Origin: Microbispora sp. H11081
Lineage (GTDB): Bacteria > Actinomycetota > Actinomycetes > Streptosporangiales > Streptosporangiaceae
Assembly (NCBI RefSeq): GCF_012999535.1
Contig: NZ_JABBWV010000018.1
Coordinates: 1 to 64,000 of the forward strand
Length of the DNA stretch: 64,000 nt
Reading direction: 5' to 3'
Every line of letters starts with the position of its first letter. The first letter of the stretch is position 1. The notes beneath the pieces were generated by a model, which was not told the DNA's origin, did no database searches, and saw nothing but the letters and a program-made list of their open reading frames with translations. A program made the position numbers and the translations under genes. This document shows, in pieces, positions 16,321 through 25,356 of the stretch.

Positions 16321-16848
16321 GTGGCCAGTGAGTTCCAGCGGAGAAAGGTCAGCGGAGTCTTCCGGGCGATGGACGTGGACGGCGACGGCCGGCTGACCGA
16401 GGCGGACTTCCAGGCGCTCGCCCACCGTTGGACGGCCGTCGCGGGACCCGCCGATCCGGAGCTGCTCGCCTCCGTCATGACCGGGTGGTGGCCGGTGCTC
16501 AGGGCCGCCTCCGACCGGAACGGCGACGGCGCGGTCACGCTCGACGAGGTGCTCGTCGTCGTGGACGCCCTCGACGAGCGGGCGGACGCCGTCTCCGCCA
16601 CCGCCGACGTGATGTTCGAGGCCGTCGACCTCGACGGAGACGGCCTGATCTCGCGTTCGGAGTACGGCGCGCTCATCGAGACGTGGAACGGCACGCCGAC
16701 GGCGACCGACGAGATCTTCCCCCGCCTGGACCTGGACGGCGACGGCCACCTCACCCGCGACGAGTTCCGCACCCACTGGACGGAGTTCTGGGCGGGCGAC
16801 AACCCGAACGCTCCCGGCAGCTACGTCTTCGGCGCACTGGTGGAGTAG
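16321..16848 (+). CDS. Calerythrin-like EF-hand calcium-binding protein
   Basis: Four EF-hand loops are intact and regularly placed: DVDGDGRLTEADF, DRNGDGAVTLDEV, DLDGDGLISRSEY and DLDGDGHLTRDEF, each with Asp/Asn at positions 1, 3 and 5 and Glu/Asp at 12. The 175-residue length from GTG 16321 matches prokaryotic calerythrin-type proteins. GGAG lies eight bases upstream of this GTG, whereas the upstream ATG at 16261 would add residues without a Shine-Dalgarno sequence. It is probably a cytoplasmic calcium buffer or sensor. It is a single gene on the plus strand. Confidence 0.87.
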   Translation: MASEFQRRKVSGVFRAMDVDGDGRLTEADFQALAHRWTAVAGPADPELLASVMTGWWPVLRAASDRNGDGAVTLDEVLVVVDALDERADAVSATADVMFEAVDLDGDGLISRSEYGALIETWNGTPTATDEIFPRLDLDGDGHLTRDEFRTHWTEFWAGDNPNAPGSYVFGALVE

Positions 16849-16998
16849 CCGGGGCCGGCTCCGCGAGTTCACTCTCTCCTGCTCCATGCGCGCGGCTGTC
16901 CGCGACGTCGCTGGTCGGCGGCTCGCGCGTGTCACAGATGGGGGGTCTGTCCTGTCTTGTCGGCAGACCGGAACTCTCTGTTGACCAGGAGGTGTGCT

Positions 16999-17928
16999 GT
17001 GGATGCCGTAAGAGTGCCCGATTTGACCGGCAAGGTGGCCGTGGTGACGGGCGGTAGCGACGGTCTTGGTCTCGGCTTGGCCACGCGTCTGGCCCGAGCC
17101 GGGGCCGAGGTCGTGCTGCCGGTCCGCAATCCCGCCAAGGGAGACGCCGCCGTCAAGCAAATCCAGTCGGCGGTGCCGGGGGCCGCCGTCTCCACTCGCG
17201 AGCTCGACCTGGCGTCGCTGAAGTCGATCGAGGCGCTCGCCGCCACCCTTCGGCGCGAGGCCCGCCCGATCGACATCCTCGTCAACAACGCGGGGGTGAT
17301 GGCCCCCGCCACCCGGCAGACCACCGCGGACGGCCTGGAGTTGCAGTTCGGCACCAACCACATCGGCCACATGGCGCTGGTGGCACGACTCCTGCCGCTG
17401 CTGCGCCTGCGAGGGGCACGGGTCACCACGATGTCCAGCAGCGCCGCCCGCTCCGCCGCCATCGACTGGGCCGACCCGCAGAGCGAACGGAAATACTCGC
17501 CGGTCCGCGCGTACGGACAGTCGAAGCTGGCCAACCTTCTCTTCGGGCTCGAACTCGATCGGCGTAGCACGGCCGGCGGGTGGGGCGTCGTCAGCAACGT
17601 CGCCCATCCCGGCACGACCCTGACCAATCTCTACGCGTCCGGCCCGAACCTGGGCCGCACGCGCCCCGCACCGTACGAAAAGATCATGAAAGGGCTCCTC
17701 CGGCTGGGCCTGTTCGTGCAGACGGTCGACGCGGGGCTGCGGCCGGCCCTGTACGCGGCCACCAGTCCGCAGGCGCGGGGCGGCCGTTTTTACGGCCCCG
17801 ACGGCTTCGGCCAGTTCACCGGTGGGCCGACGGAGCTGTCCCTCTACAAGTCGGTCCAGGTCGAGCGGGACGCGGCCCGGCTGTGGACCGTCTCCGAGCG
17901 GCTGGCCCGGGTCGAGTTCCCCGTCTGA
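16999..17928 (+). CDS. Short-chain dehydrogenase (retinol dehydrogenase-like)
   Basis: The 309-residue SDR has [12 protein letters not shown] for cofactor binding, LVNNAGVM, the catalytic Ser in TMSSSAA and Tyr/Lys in AYGQSKLAN. The long C-terminal part with HPGTTLTNL fits the protochlorophyllide/retinol dehydrogenase-like SDR group. GTG 16999 is preceded by AGGAGG six bases upstream, which decides the start. It is convergent with an ECF41 sigma factor 17 bp away. ECF41 sigma genes typically sit beside oxidoreductase or carboxymuconolactone decarboxylase genes, so this SDR is a candidate target. Confidence 0.88.
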   Translation: MDAVRVPDLTGKVAVVTGGSDGLGLGLATRLARAGAEVVLPVRNPAKGDAAVKQIQSAVPGAAVSTRELDLASLKSIEALAATLRREARPIDILVNNAGVMAPATRQTTADGLELQFGTNHIGHMALVARLLPLLRLRGARVTTMSSSAARSAAIDWADPQSERKYSPVRAYGQSKLANLLFGLELDRRSTAGGWGVVSNVAHPGTTLTNLYASGPNLGRTRPAPYEKIMKGLLRLGLFVQTVDAGLRPALYAATSPQARGGRFYGPDGFGQFTGGPTELSLYKSVQVERDAARLWTVSERLARVEFPV

Positions 17929-17945
17929 GAAGAGGACGGGCCGGC

Positions 17946-18845
17946 TCAGGACAACGCGGCGATCTTGGCGGGGTTCATCAGCCACAGCACCTGGTCGATG
18001 CCCTCGCCGGAGGCGTTGACGGTGAGGACCGTGAACGGTTCGCCGTCGCGGCTCAGCAGCGCGGCCGCCTGCCCGTTCACGTCGGCCCACTCCACCTCGA
18101 CCCCGGCCCAGAACCGGTCCGCGAACGCCCTGACGTACTTCGCGACCCGGAACGCGCCGACCACGGGGATGCGCGAGGCCCGGACCGCGCCGCCGCCGTC
18201 GGAGTAACTGACGACGTCCGCCGCGAGCAGTTCTTCCAGCGCGGCGAGGTCGCCCGAGCGGGCGGCGACGACGAAGGCGGTGAGCAGCCTGCGCTGTTCC
18301 GCTCGGCTCACGGGTGCCCGGCGCCCGGAGGCGATGTGCTTGCGCGCCCTGCTGACGAGTTGCCGCACCGCGACCTCGCTCGTCTCGATGATCTCGGCGA
18401 TCTGCCGATAGGGATAGTCGAACGCCTCACGCAGCACGTAGGCCGCGCGTTCCGTGGGCGTGAGCCTCTCCAGCAGGAGCAGGACCGCGAAGCCGAGGGC
18501 TTCGCCTCGCTCGGCGCCGAGGTGCGGGTCGTCGCCGGTGGCTACGGGTTCGGGGAGCCACGGGCCGATGTACGTCTCGCGCCGGACCCGGGCGGACTGC
18601 AGGGCGTTGATGGCGAGGCGCGTGGTCACCGTCGCGAGGAACGCCGCCGGGTCGGTCACGGTGTCGCGGTCGTACGCCTGCCAGCGCAGCCAGACGTCCT
18701 GCAGCAGGTCTTCCGCCTCGGTGGAACTGCTCAGGATCCGGTACGCGATGCCGAACAGGCGTGGCCGCACGCTCTCGAAGGTGGCCGCCGCCTGGTCGAG
18801 GTCTTCGGTCCCGCTACGACGGCTCCCCGCACCGATATCCCCCAT
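17946..18845 (-). CDS. sigJ: ECF41-type RNA polymerase sigma factor (SigJ-like)
   Basis: Sigma-70 region 2 (RLFGIAYRILSSSTEAEDLLQDVWLRW) and region 4 (REAFDYPYRQIAEIIETSEVAVRQLVSRARKH) are followed by a SnoaL-like C-terminal domain of about 110 residues. The family markers are present: WLPEPV in the linker, a DGGG motif in the C-terminal domain, and NPAK in place of NPDK near the end. In ECF41 factors this domain acts as a built-in control element instead of a separate anti-sigma factor. It starts at ATG 18845. It is convergent with the SDR at 16999-17928. Confidence 0.92.
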   Translation of the reverse strand: MGDIGAGSRRSGTEDLDQAAATFESVRPRLFGIAYRILSSSTEAEDLLQDVWLRWQAYDRDTVTDPAAFLATVTTRLAINALQSARVRRETYIGPWLPEPVATGDDPHLGAERGEALGFAVLLLLERLTPTERAAYVLREAFDYPYRQIAEIIETSEVAVRQLVSRARKHIASGRRAPVSRAEQRRLLTAFVVAARSGDLAALEELLAADVVSYSDGGGAVRASRIPVVGAFRVAKYVRAFADRFWAGVEVEWADVNGQAAALLSRDGEPFTVLTVNASGEGIDQVLWLMNPAKIAALS

Positions 18846-18956
18846 GGTGATGGCCCCGTTCCGTCGGCCGATGGACCTCTACAGGTTTTCACCTGCCCGT
18901 CCGGGGCTTCGAAGGGGGGATCGCCGGTCAGAGGCCGCGCCTCCCGCCGTACGCCG

Positions 18957-20006
18957 TCAGGAGACGACGGCGGAACGCCGCGGGATCCGGCCAGGACGGC
19001 TGCCGGGCCCGCGCCGGCGCCGGGCGGCGACGGCCGCGACGGCGAGCAGGCAGACGGCGAGCAGGCAGACGACGAGCAGGACGAGCAGCAGCGCCCACGG
19101 CGGGGCCCACGCGTCCGTGGCGCTCTCCACGGCGGCGAGCGGGGCGACGGAACCGGCCGCGTCGGTGAGCAGCGGGACGAGGGTGACCGTCCCCGTCAGT
19201 CTCAGCGCGGGAGTCACCCCGTGGACCGGCACGGAGACCCGCCAGGCCTCGCCAGGGAGCAACTGCGGCGAATCGGCGACCCCCTCCGCGCGGACGCCCC
19301 AGCGGCCGAACGGCCCGGCCACGGACACCGCCTGCCGGGCGGAGACGATGCGGTTGCCGGTGTTGCGGATCGTGTACGTGACGGTGGCGTCGCCCTTCCC
19401 CAGCGGGCTGGGCGTGCCCGAATAGCCGACGCGGAGGTCCTCCACCGACAGGCTCGGCCTCAGCGGGCCGCCCACGCGCAGCCGCAGGCGGATGCCGAGA
19501 CGGGGCCCGTCCGCCGCTCCCGCCGAGGCCGGTGCGGTGACGATGCCGCCCATGTGCTCGCCGGGCGCGGCGTCGTCAGGAAGGGTGACCGCGAACGGCA
19601 CCTCGGCCGACTCGCCGGGCGGGACGGTCACGTCGGGCCGGTCCACCCGCACCCACGTGCCCACCCCGGCCTGCTTCGCGTCCCTGCCGCGCAGGTCGAG
19701 CCGGCCCTGGGCCGTGGTGAACCCGTCCGCGGCGTACACGAGGAGGTGGAGCGGGGTCGTGCCGTGGTTGGTGATCACGAGACCGTCCTGGATCCGCCCG
19801 CCCGGGTCCAGGGTGTAGCTGTAGTTCGGCCGGCCGGACCCGAAGTCGTTGGAGGCGGTGGTGACCGTCCAGGAGGTTTCGCCGTCCGCCGCCGCGGCAG
19901 GGGCCGCCCCCAGGGAGAGGAGGCCGAGCGCGGCGAGCAGCGCCGCGACGACGGCGCGGGTCAGGGAGCCTGCTGCGGCTGTCGTACGGGGTCTCGGCGG
20001 GCGCAT
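18957..20006 (-). CDS. Secreted, C-terminally anchored protein (WxL-interacting/DUF916-like)
   Basis: A signal peptide (ends PAAAAD) is followed by extracellular beta-sandwich sequence typical of DUF916-like proteins (WTVTTASNDFGSGRPNYSYTLDPGG, ITNHGTTPLHLLVYAADGFT, VTYTIRNTGNRIVSARQAV), and then one transmembrane helix (WALLLVLLVVCLLAVCLL) with an Arg-rich cytoplasmic tail. ATG 20006 has GAGGA eight bases upstream; ATG 20012 is a near alternative. It is the third of three minus-strand envelope genes (HupE-like, metallophosphoesterase, this), spaced 106 and 78 bp, which may form one unit. Function is unknown; probably an extracytoplasmic binding or scaffold protein. Confidence 0.78.
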   Translation of the reverse strand: MRPPRPRTTAAAGSLTRAVVAALLAALGLLSLGAAPAAAADGETSWTVTTASNDFGSGRPNYSYTLDPGGRIQDGLVITNHGTTPLHLLVYAADGFTTAQGRLDLRGRDAKQAGVGTWVRVDRPDVTVPPGESAEVPFAVTLPDDAAPGEHMGGIVTAPASAGAADGPRLGIRLRLRVGGPLRPSLSVEDLRVGYSGTPSPLGKGDATVTYTIRNTGNRIVSARQAVSVAGPFGRWGVRAEGVADSPQLLPGEAWRVSVPVHGVTPALRLTGTVTLVPLLTDAAGSVAPLAAVESATDAWAPPWALLLVLLVVCLLAVCLLAVAAVAARRRRGPGSRPGRIPRRSAVVS

Positions 20007-20084
20007 CTGCATGATCCTCGGGTGGTTTCGGGGGAGTGGGGCCGGATCGGCTGAGCGGGCCGGCCCCACTCGCCCTCGGTCGTC

Positions 20085-21707
20085 TTACTGGAGCCAGTCG
20101 GACTCGGCCACGGCCGGCTTGCCAGGCTTGCCAGGCTTGCCGGGCTTGCCGGGCTGGGCGGGTCCACCGGGCTTGCCAGGCTCACCGGGCTTGCCGGGCT
20201 CACCGGGCTTGCCGGGCTCGGGCTTGCCGTTGTTCGTGTGGATCACGACCTGGTCGACGAGGGAGCCGACCGGCGGAGCGGCGGTCGCGCCGTTGTCCGG
20301 GCCGCACCACGACTCCTGGCCGAGCTCGACCGCGGCGTTGGGGGCGGCGCAGGTGCCGCTGCGGATGTTCTCGACCACGAGCTTGTCGCCGCGCACCTGA
20401 ACCCGCACGTACGTGCGCACGTGCTCCTGGTTCTCGACCGAGTTGGCCCAGTGGCTCTTGGGGTTCAGCGGGTCGGGACCGTAGTTCGGGTCCTTGGTGG
20501 TGTCAGGAGCGGTCAGGTCGTAGTACTTCGAACCCGACGCCGAGTTGGCCGTCACGTAGATGACGCCACCCGGGCCCTGGGTCACCTCGGTGGCGCCCGG
20601 CTGCTCGTCCTTGTTCGCCTTCTGGCCGTTCTTGATCACGTAGCTGCGGGAGTAGCTGTGGTCGTGACCCTGCAGGACCAGGTCGACGCCGAGGTTGGAG
20701 AAGGCCGTCGGGAAGTCCTGGCGGCGCAGCTTGTTGTCGCCGTCGTTCGCGTGGCTCGCGGGCGAGTAGATCGCGTGGTGGTAGATCAGCACGGTGTGCT
20801 TGGCGTCCTGGCCGTGCTTGTTGACGACGTCGGTGACGTAGTTGATGTGCGCGGCGTCCGACCCGTTGGCGTACGCGTTGCTGTTGAGGTCGATGAACAG
20901 GATGTTCTTGTACTTGAACCAGTAGTCGCCGCCCGACCGGGTGGCCGCGTCGCCGTTGTAGTACGGCGTGGAGCGGTCGGTGTTCGGCGTCCAGAAGTGC
21001 TGCTCGTACGCCTTGCCGCCGACGTCGTGGTTGCCGATGGTGGCGACCCACGGATACTGGCGCAGCTTGTCAGAGGCGAGGAACGCGTTCCACTGCGTCT
21101 CGTTGTTGGCGCTCTCGATCTGGTCGCCGCCCGAGACCAGCAGCTCGGCCTTCGGGGTGCTTGCGAGGGCGACGTTCAGGGTGTCGGCCCAGCCGGCGCC
21201 GTCCTTCGCCACGTCGCCCGACGAACCGATCTGCGGGTCGCCGAAGAACAGGAAGTCGAAGTTGTTGCCGTTGAAGTTCTGGGTCGTGAAGGAGTACGTC
21301 GCGGACCAGGCGCCCGGGGTGCCGACGCGGTAGGAGTACTCCGTGTTCTGCTTCAGGCCGTCGATCGTGGCGTGCCCGTTGTAGCCGCCGTTGACGGTGT
21401 TCGCCGCCACGGTGGCGGGGAAGGTGACGGAGTTCTTGGGGAACTCCCCGCGCACGAGCTGCTTGGTCGGCGCGACCTGCACCACCTGGGCGGTGCCGGC
21501 CGAGGCGTACCACGACACGACCCGCTGCGCCTGGTCGGCGCCGACGCCGAGGACGATGCCGGTGACCGTCGCGCCGGAGTCGGCGTGGGCCGCGGTCGAG
21601 AGGCCGCCGCCGATAACGGTGGTCGCGGTGAGGGCCGCCGCTGCGGCGCCGAGGGCTGCCCGGCGCAGGATGTACCCGGGGTTTTGAGTCCCCTTGTCGA
21701 GCTTCAT
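20085..21707 (-). CDS. Secreted purple-acid-phosphatase-like metallophosphoesterase with collagen-like tail
   Basis: A signal peptide (ends STAAHAD) leads to a fibronectin-type N-terminal domain (residues about 45-140) and a metallophosphoesterase domain with the metal-binding blocks GDPQ, GGDQIE, GNHD, HHAIYS and GHDHSYS in order. The last 45 residues are a GKP/GEP collagen-like repeat ending AVAESDWLQ. It should hydrolyse phosphomonoesters or diesters outside the cell. ATG 21707 is chosen because GGGAAG lies just upstream and it directly precedes a normal Tat-like signal (RRAALGAAAAAL). No LPXTG or membrane anchor follows the tail, so release or wall association through the repeats is inferred. 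Confidence 0.88.
   Translation of the reverse strand: MKLDKGTQNPGYILRRAALGAAAAALTATTVIGGGLSTAAHADSGATVTGIVLGVGADQAQRVVSWYASAGTAQVVQVAPTKQLVRGEFPKNSVTFPATVAANTVNGGYNGHATIDGLKQNTEYSYRVGTPGAWSATYSFTTQNFNGNNFDFLFFGDPQIGSSGDVAKDGAGWADTLNVALASTPKAELLVSGGDQIESANNETQWNAFLASDKLRQYPWVATIGNHDVGGKAYEQHFWTPNTDRSTPYYNGDAATRSGGDYWFKYKNILFIDLNSNAYANGSDAAHINYVTDVVNKHGQDAKHTVLIYHHAIYSPASHANDGDNKLRRQDFPTAFSNLGVDLVLQGHDHSYSRSYVIKNGQKANKDEQPGATEVTQGPGGVIYVTANSASGSKYYDLTAPDTTKDPNYGPDPLNPKSHWANSVENQEHVRTYVRVQVRGDKLVVENIRSGTCAAPNAAVELGQESWCGPDNGATAAPPVGSLVDQVVIHTNNGKPEPGKPGEPGKPGEPGKPGGPAQPGKPGKPGKPGKPAVAESDWLQ
20115..20229. repeat. 9-bp repeats encoding the GKP/GEP collagen-like tail
   Basis: On the plus strand the unit GGCTTGCCA/G recurs about ten times with CACCGG and GGCTCA variants, coding Gly-Lys-Pro and Gly-Glu-Pro on the minus strand. 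Such arrays vary in length by slippage. Confidence 0.9.
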
Positions 21708-21813
21708 TGCTTCCCATCCGTTTGTTCGTATTGGAGCGATTTGCACGATTTCGGGGCTTGGTGTCACGGAGATGAACGGCGGGCAGGCGGACCGTTGCGC
21801 GTGATGGAAGATC

Positions 21814-23037
21814 TCAAACCCCGAGGATTCGCTGCACGAACCACATAAGCCCCATCGCGGACACCCCCGCCGCGATCGCCCCGGTCGCCCACAGGCCCGC
21901 GATCGGCCGGCGGTGACGCAGCAGGGCGAGCAGCGGGAAGACGGCCACGATGATCGCCAGTTGGACGACCTCGATGCCCACGTTGAAGACGAGCAGCGAC
22001 CCCAGGAGCGTCCACGACCAGGCCTGGTCGATGCCCAGCGCCGCGGCGAAGCCGAGGCCGTGCACGAGGCCGAAGCAGAAGACCACCGCGAGCCGCGTCC
22101 AGCCCGCGCGGTCGAGGCCGAGGCGGCCGTGCCCTGTCGTCTCGAGATCCGTGGCGTGCGAGCGGCGCCGCCAGATCCGCCACAGGTGCCAGCCCGCGAC
22201 GACCGCGATGGACAGGGCGATGACGGGCTCGACGAACGCCGCGGGCACCTCCACGAGGCCGAGGGCGGCGAAGACGAAGGTCACCGAGTGGGCCAGCGTA
22301 AAGGTCGAGGCCGCCAGCACGATCTCGCGCAGGCGGCGTGACCCCGCGATGAGCGCCAGCAGGAACAGGATGTGGTCGAGCCCGCCGAGCAGGTGCTCGG
22401 CCCCGAGCCGGAAGAACTCCCAGAACCGCTCGAACCACGACTGCTGCGTGGAGAAGGATCGGTGCTGGGCGTCGAGGGCCGTGCTGCCCGACGTCAGGTC
22501 GAGGTCGTAGGTGACGATCGTCTTGCTGTCGCGCACGTAGCCCTCGGAGCCGGGGAACAGCGCGCTGCGCACCTCGTGCGCTCCCGACGTGGACTCCGGG
22601 CACCGGTAGTCGAGCACCACACGCGCGTACGGGACGCCCTCGCGCTGTCCGATCGTGAAGCCGCCATCCCTGACGGGGGCGCACGCCGCGCCGCCTGCGG
22701 TGACGCCGAAGCGCTGGGTCACGTACGTGACGACCGAGCCGGCATGGGCTTCTAGCGCCGCGGCCTGCTGGGCGGTGTCACCGGCGTCGAACGCCGCGGT
22801 GCCGGCCCTGAAGAGCGGGTCGTCCTTCGCCGCGTCGGCGGCCGAGACGACGAGCAGGTCGTACTCCAACTGGATGCCGGCGCGGACGTGCCCGCTCGCG
22901 GGCGAGGCGAGGTCGACGTAGACCGTCGAGGTGAAGCCGTGGGCGAGAGCCGGCAGGGCGGACAGGGCGCTGAACAGGACGGCCACGGCTGCGGCGGCGA
23001 TGGCAGCACAAACACGACGCCGAGCGGCGGGGGACAT
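21814..23037 (-). CDS. HupE/UreJ-family membrane protein with secreted N-terminal domain
   Basis: A signal peptide (ends LPALAHG) is followed by about 190 extracellular residues and then six to seven hydrophobic segments. The HupE/UreJ-2 signature GAEHLLGGLDHILFLLALI is followed by FTLAHSVTF, then by a second FGLVHGLGFAAALG. The histidines in these repeats suggest metal or ion handling, but the transported species is unknown. ATG 23037 has AAAGGAG a few bases upstream. It is the first gene of a minus-strand trio with the metallophosphoesterase and the anchored protein. Confidence 0.83.
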   Translation of the reverse strand: MSPAARRRVCAAIAAAAVAVLFSALSALPALAHGFTSTVYVDLASPASGHVRAGIQLEYDLLVVSAADAAKDDPLFRAGTAAFDAGDTAQQAAALEAHAGSVVTYVTQRFGVTAGGAACAPVRDGGFTIGQREGVPYARVVLDYRCPESTSGAHEVRSALFPGSEGYVRDSKTIVTYDLDLTSGSTALDAQHRSFSTQQSWFERFWEFFRLGAEHLLGGLDHILFLLALIAGSRRLREIVLAASTFTLAHSVTFVFAALGLVEVPAAFVEPVIALSIAVVAGWHLWRIWRRRSHATDLETTGHGRLGLDRAGWTRLAVVFCFGLVHGLGFAAALGIDQAWSWTLLGSLLVFNVGIEVVQLAIIVAVFPLLALLRHRRPIAGLWATGAIAAGVSAMGLMWFVQRILGV

Positions 23038-23205
23038 ATGACTCCTTTGGGGATTGGTGTACGAAATCTGGTTGATTGGGGTGAACAGCCGGTATCGCCG
23101 GCACGAACCCATGGCGAATCACGTCCGGCGGACGCTGCCAGCGCATCGGACATGAGGTAGGAAATAGGCGCAGTTCCCCGCAGCCGCCTTCGAAGGACGA
23201 TCCGC

Positions 23206-23880
23206 ATGCGCTCTCGGCTTCTGCCTGCCCGCACCCTGGCCGTGGCAGTGGCGGCGACCACCCTGCTGGTCAGCGGATGCGGCTCAGGCGACGACTGGTC
23301 GCGGCCGCACGCGAAGCCGACCGCCGTCGGCACCCCCGGCGCGGGCTTCTTCCCGGCCGCGTCACCCGCGCCGGAGGCGACGATCACACCGGGGCCCGGC
23401 TCGTGGAGCGGGGTCCGCCCGCCGGAGGGCTACCGCGTGGTGCTGCTCACCGCGGGGGAGGACCGCCAGACCAGGACGCTCGTGGACGCGGTGAAGGAGT
23501 GGGCCGAGGAGGAGCGCGTCAGCCTCAGGACCGTCACGGCCACGCGGCCGGACCAGTACGTGCCGAGCATCGGCAGGGCGATGGAGATGAAGCCCGACCT
23601 CATCGTCAGCGCCGGTCAGGACCTCGTCGACGCACTGGCCCTGGTCACCCCCAACCACCTCGACCAGCGCTTCCTCGTGGTCGGCGCGGAACTGGCCGAG
23701 CCCACCGCGAACGTCACCGCCGCCGACTGGGCCGGTGCGTCGTTCCGCGGCGAGGGTCTCGGCATGTCCTCGACGTACGACCCGGCCAGCTTCACTCCCG
23801 AGCGCGCCGGGCGTGCCCTGCGGGCCGGGGTCACGGCGGTGCTCACCGGCATGACCGGCATCGTGCTCTGGCTCGACTAG
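23206..23880 (+). CDS. Lipoprotein with BMP-like substrate-binding fold
   Basis: The signal peptide ends in lipobox LVSGC. The mature part contains a periplasmic-binding-like pattern (YRVVLLTAGEDRQTRTLVDAVKEWAEEE, then KPDLIVSAGQDLVDAL, then FLVVGAELAEPT) reminiscent of basic membrane protein (BMP) lipoproteins. At 224 residues it is shorter than typical BMP nucleoside-binding proteins (about 330), so it holds roughly one lobe. No ABC transporter genes are adjacent. It is divergent from the HupE-like gene and stands alone. Confidence 0.72.
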   Translation: MRSRLLPARTLAVAVAATTLLVSGCGSGDDWSRPHAKPTAVGTPGAGFFPAASPAPEATITPGPGSWSGVRPPEGYRVVLLTAGEDRQTRTLVDAVKEWAEEERVSLRTVTATRPDQYVPSIGRAMEMKPDLIVSAGQDLVDALALVTPNHLDQRFLVVGAELAEPTANVTAADWAGASFRGEGLGMSSTYDPASFTPERAGRALRAGVTAVLTGMTGIVLWLD

Positions 23881-23990
23881 TTGCGCTGTCCATCAACGCT
23901 CACCAGGGTGGAGGGAGCGGAGCTTCCTTCCCGGCGCAGTGACCGACCCGGCCAAGCGCGATCAGGGCCGGGGGACGAGTTCCGCCAGGA

Positions 23991-24617
23991 TCACGGCCGG
24001 ACGGCCAGCACCCGGAAGCCGATCCCGCGTGCCGTGCGCGTCACCGACTCGACGTCGAAACCGGCCTGCCGCAGGTACGGCACGGGGTCGCGGGTGAGAT
24101 AGTCGGCCGCGGACCGCAGGAACAGCGGTTCGGCCAGCCGCATCCCGGCCCGGATGACCGGGTTGCTCGACGGCCCGTGCTCGGCCAGCACGAACCGCCC
24201 GCCGGGCTTGAGCACGCGGTGGGCCTCGCGCGCGGCGGCCGCCGGGTCCGGAATCGTGCACATCGCGAACGTGGACACCACCGTGTCGGCGACGCCGTCG
24301 GCCAGGTCGAGGCGCTGCGCGTCGCCCTGCCGCAGCTCCACCCGCTCACCGAGGCCGTCCCGCGCCGCCCGCCGCCGCGCGAGTTCCAGCATGCGCGCGG
24401 ACAACTCGATCCCGACGACCGTGGCATCGGCGTCGTACAGGGGGAGGTTGAGCCCGGTGCCGACCGCGATCTCCACGACGTGACCGCGCGCCTGGCCGAC
24501 GGCCCATTCCCGGCTGCCGGGGAAGAGGCGGCGCTCCCAGGCCAGCATGGCGCCGTCGTACCTGTCCGCCATCCGGTCGAACACGCGGCGTACGTCGGTG
24601 TTCGTGGTAGCCCTCAT
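23991..24617 (-). CDS. Class I SAM-dependent methyltransferase
   Basis: The 208-residue protein has the UbiE/COQ5-like methyltransferase pattern: VVEIAVGTGLNLPLY (motif I), VVGIELSARMLE (motif II acidic end), VVSTFAMCTIPDP (motif IV) and LKPGGRFVLAEHG. It probably methylates a small lipid-like or quinone-like acceptor; the substrate is not determinable. It is a stand-alone minus-strand gene. The start at ATG 24617 gives a typical N-terminus (VRRVFDRMADRYD). Confidence 0.85.
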   Translation of the reverse strand: MRATTNTDVRRVFDRMADRYDGAMLAWERRLFPGSREWAVGQARGHVVEIAVGTGLNLPLYDADATVVGIELSARMLELARRRAARDGLGERVELRQGDAQRLDLADGVADTVVSTFAMCTIPDPAAAAREAHRVLKPGGRFVLAEHGPSSNPVIRAGMRLAEPLFLRSAADYLTRDPVPYLRQAGFDVESVTRTARGIGFRVLAVRP

Positions 24618-24672
24618 GAACCGACCCTACCCACCGGAAGTCCGGCGAACGGGACTCATGGCGGCGTGACGG

Positions 24673-25317
24673 TCAGTACGCCACGGTGAAGCGGGTCCGG
24701 TGGTGGCGCGGCCGTTCCGCCTCGTCGAGCAGCGCCACCGCGAGGTCTTCCATCGAGATCCGGGACTCGCCGTCGGCGTCGACCAGGAGCTCGTCGGCGC
24801 CGACGCGGTACCGGCCGGTCCTGTCGCCGGGGACGAGCAGGTCGGGCGGGCTCAGGTAGGACCAGTCCGCGGTGGGGTGGGCCCGGCAGGCCGCGAGCTG
24901 GTCCACGCAGGCCGACGCGATGGGCAGCAGGAAGGGCGGGTAGCCCGGCCGGTCCATCAGGCGGCCGCCGTCCTCGACGGTCAGGCTGCCCGCGCCGCCG
25001 ACGAGCAGCAGCCGTACGCCGGTCTTGGCGGACGCGGTGAGCAGCGTGGTGGCGACGGCGACCAGCCCGGCCTCGTCGCCGGGGGACGGGCAGGTCGCCG
25101 TGATGACCACGTCCTGCCCGGTGATCGACGCGACGACGTCGTCGACGTCGGTCGCGTCGCCGGCGCGCACGCGCAGGCTGCCGGGCCCCTCGCCGGGCAG
25201 CCCGATCAGCCGCACCGCGGTCCTGGCCACGCCGGTCACCTCGTGTCCGCGCGACACGGCCTCGGCGACCACCCGCCTGCCCACGTTCCCCGTCGCCCCG
25301 AACACCGTGATGCGCAT
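24673..25317 (-). CDS. NAD(P)-binding reductase (NmrA/SDR_a5-like)
   Basis: A 214-residue atypical SDR with nucleotide motif VFGATGNVGRRVVAEA and the shorter layout of NAD(P)H-binding (YwnB-like) proteins, with LLLVGGAGSL in the middle. ATG 25317 is selected because AAGGAG lies eight bases upstream; the in-frame GTG at 25326 overlaps that site. It is 39 bp downstream of the MFS transporter gene on the same strand, so both are probably co-transcribed, divergently from the NRPS operon. A role in processing or detoxifying the exported compound is possible but unproven. Confidence 0.82.
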   Translation of the reverse strand: MRITVFGATGNVGRRVVAEAVSRGHEVTGVARTAVRLIGLPGEGPGSLRVRAGDATDVDDVVASITGQDVVITATCPSPGDEAGLVAVATTLLTASAKTGVRLLLVGGAGSLTVEDGGRLMDRPGYPPFLLPIASACVDQLAACRAHPTADWSYLSPPDLLVPGDRTGRYRVGADELLVDADGESRISMEDLAVALLDEAERPRHHRTRFTVAY

Positions 25318-25356
25318 GCCTGACACTCCTTCTCGAATCCGGGTGGTCCGAACCGG

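Noticed and set aside
17580-20054. 824-residue plus-strand frame.
   Set aside because: It runs antisense to the sigma factor and the anchored protein, which both have clear family motifs.
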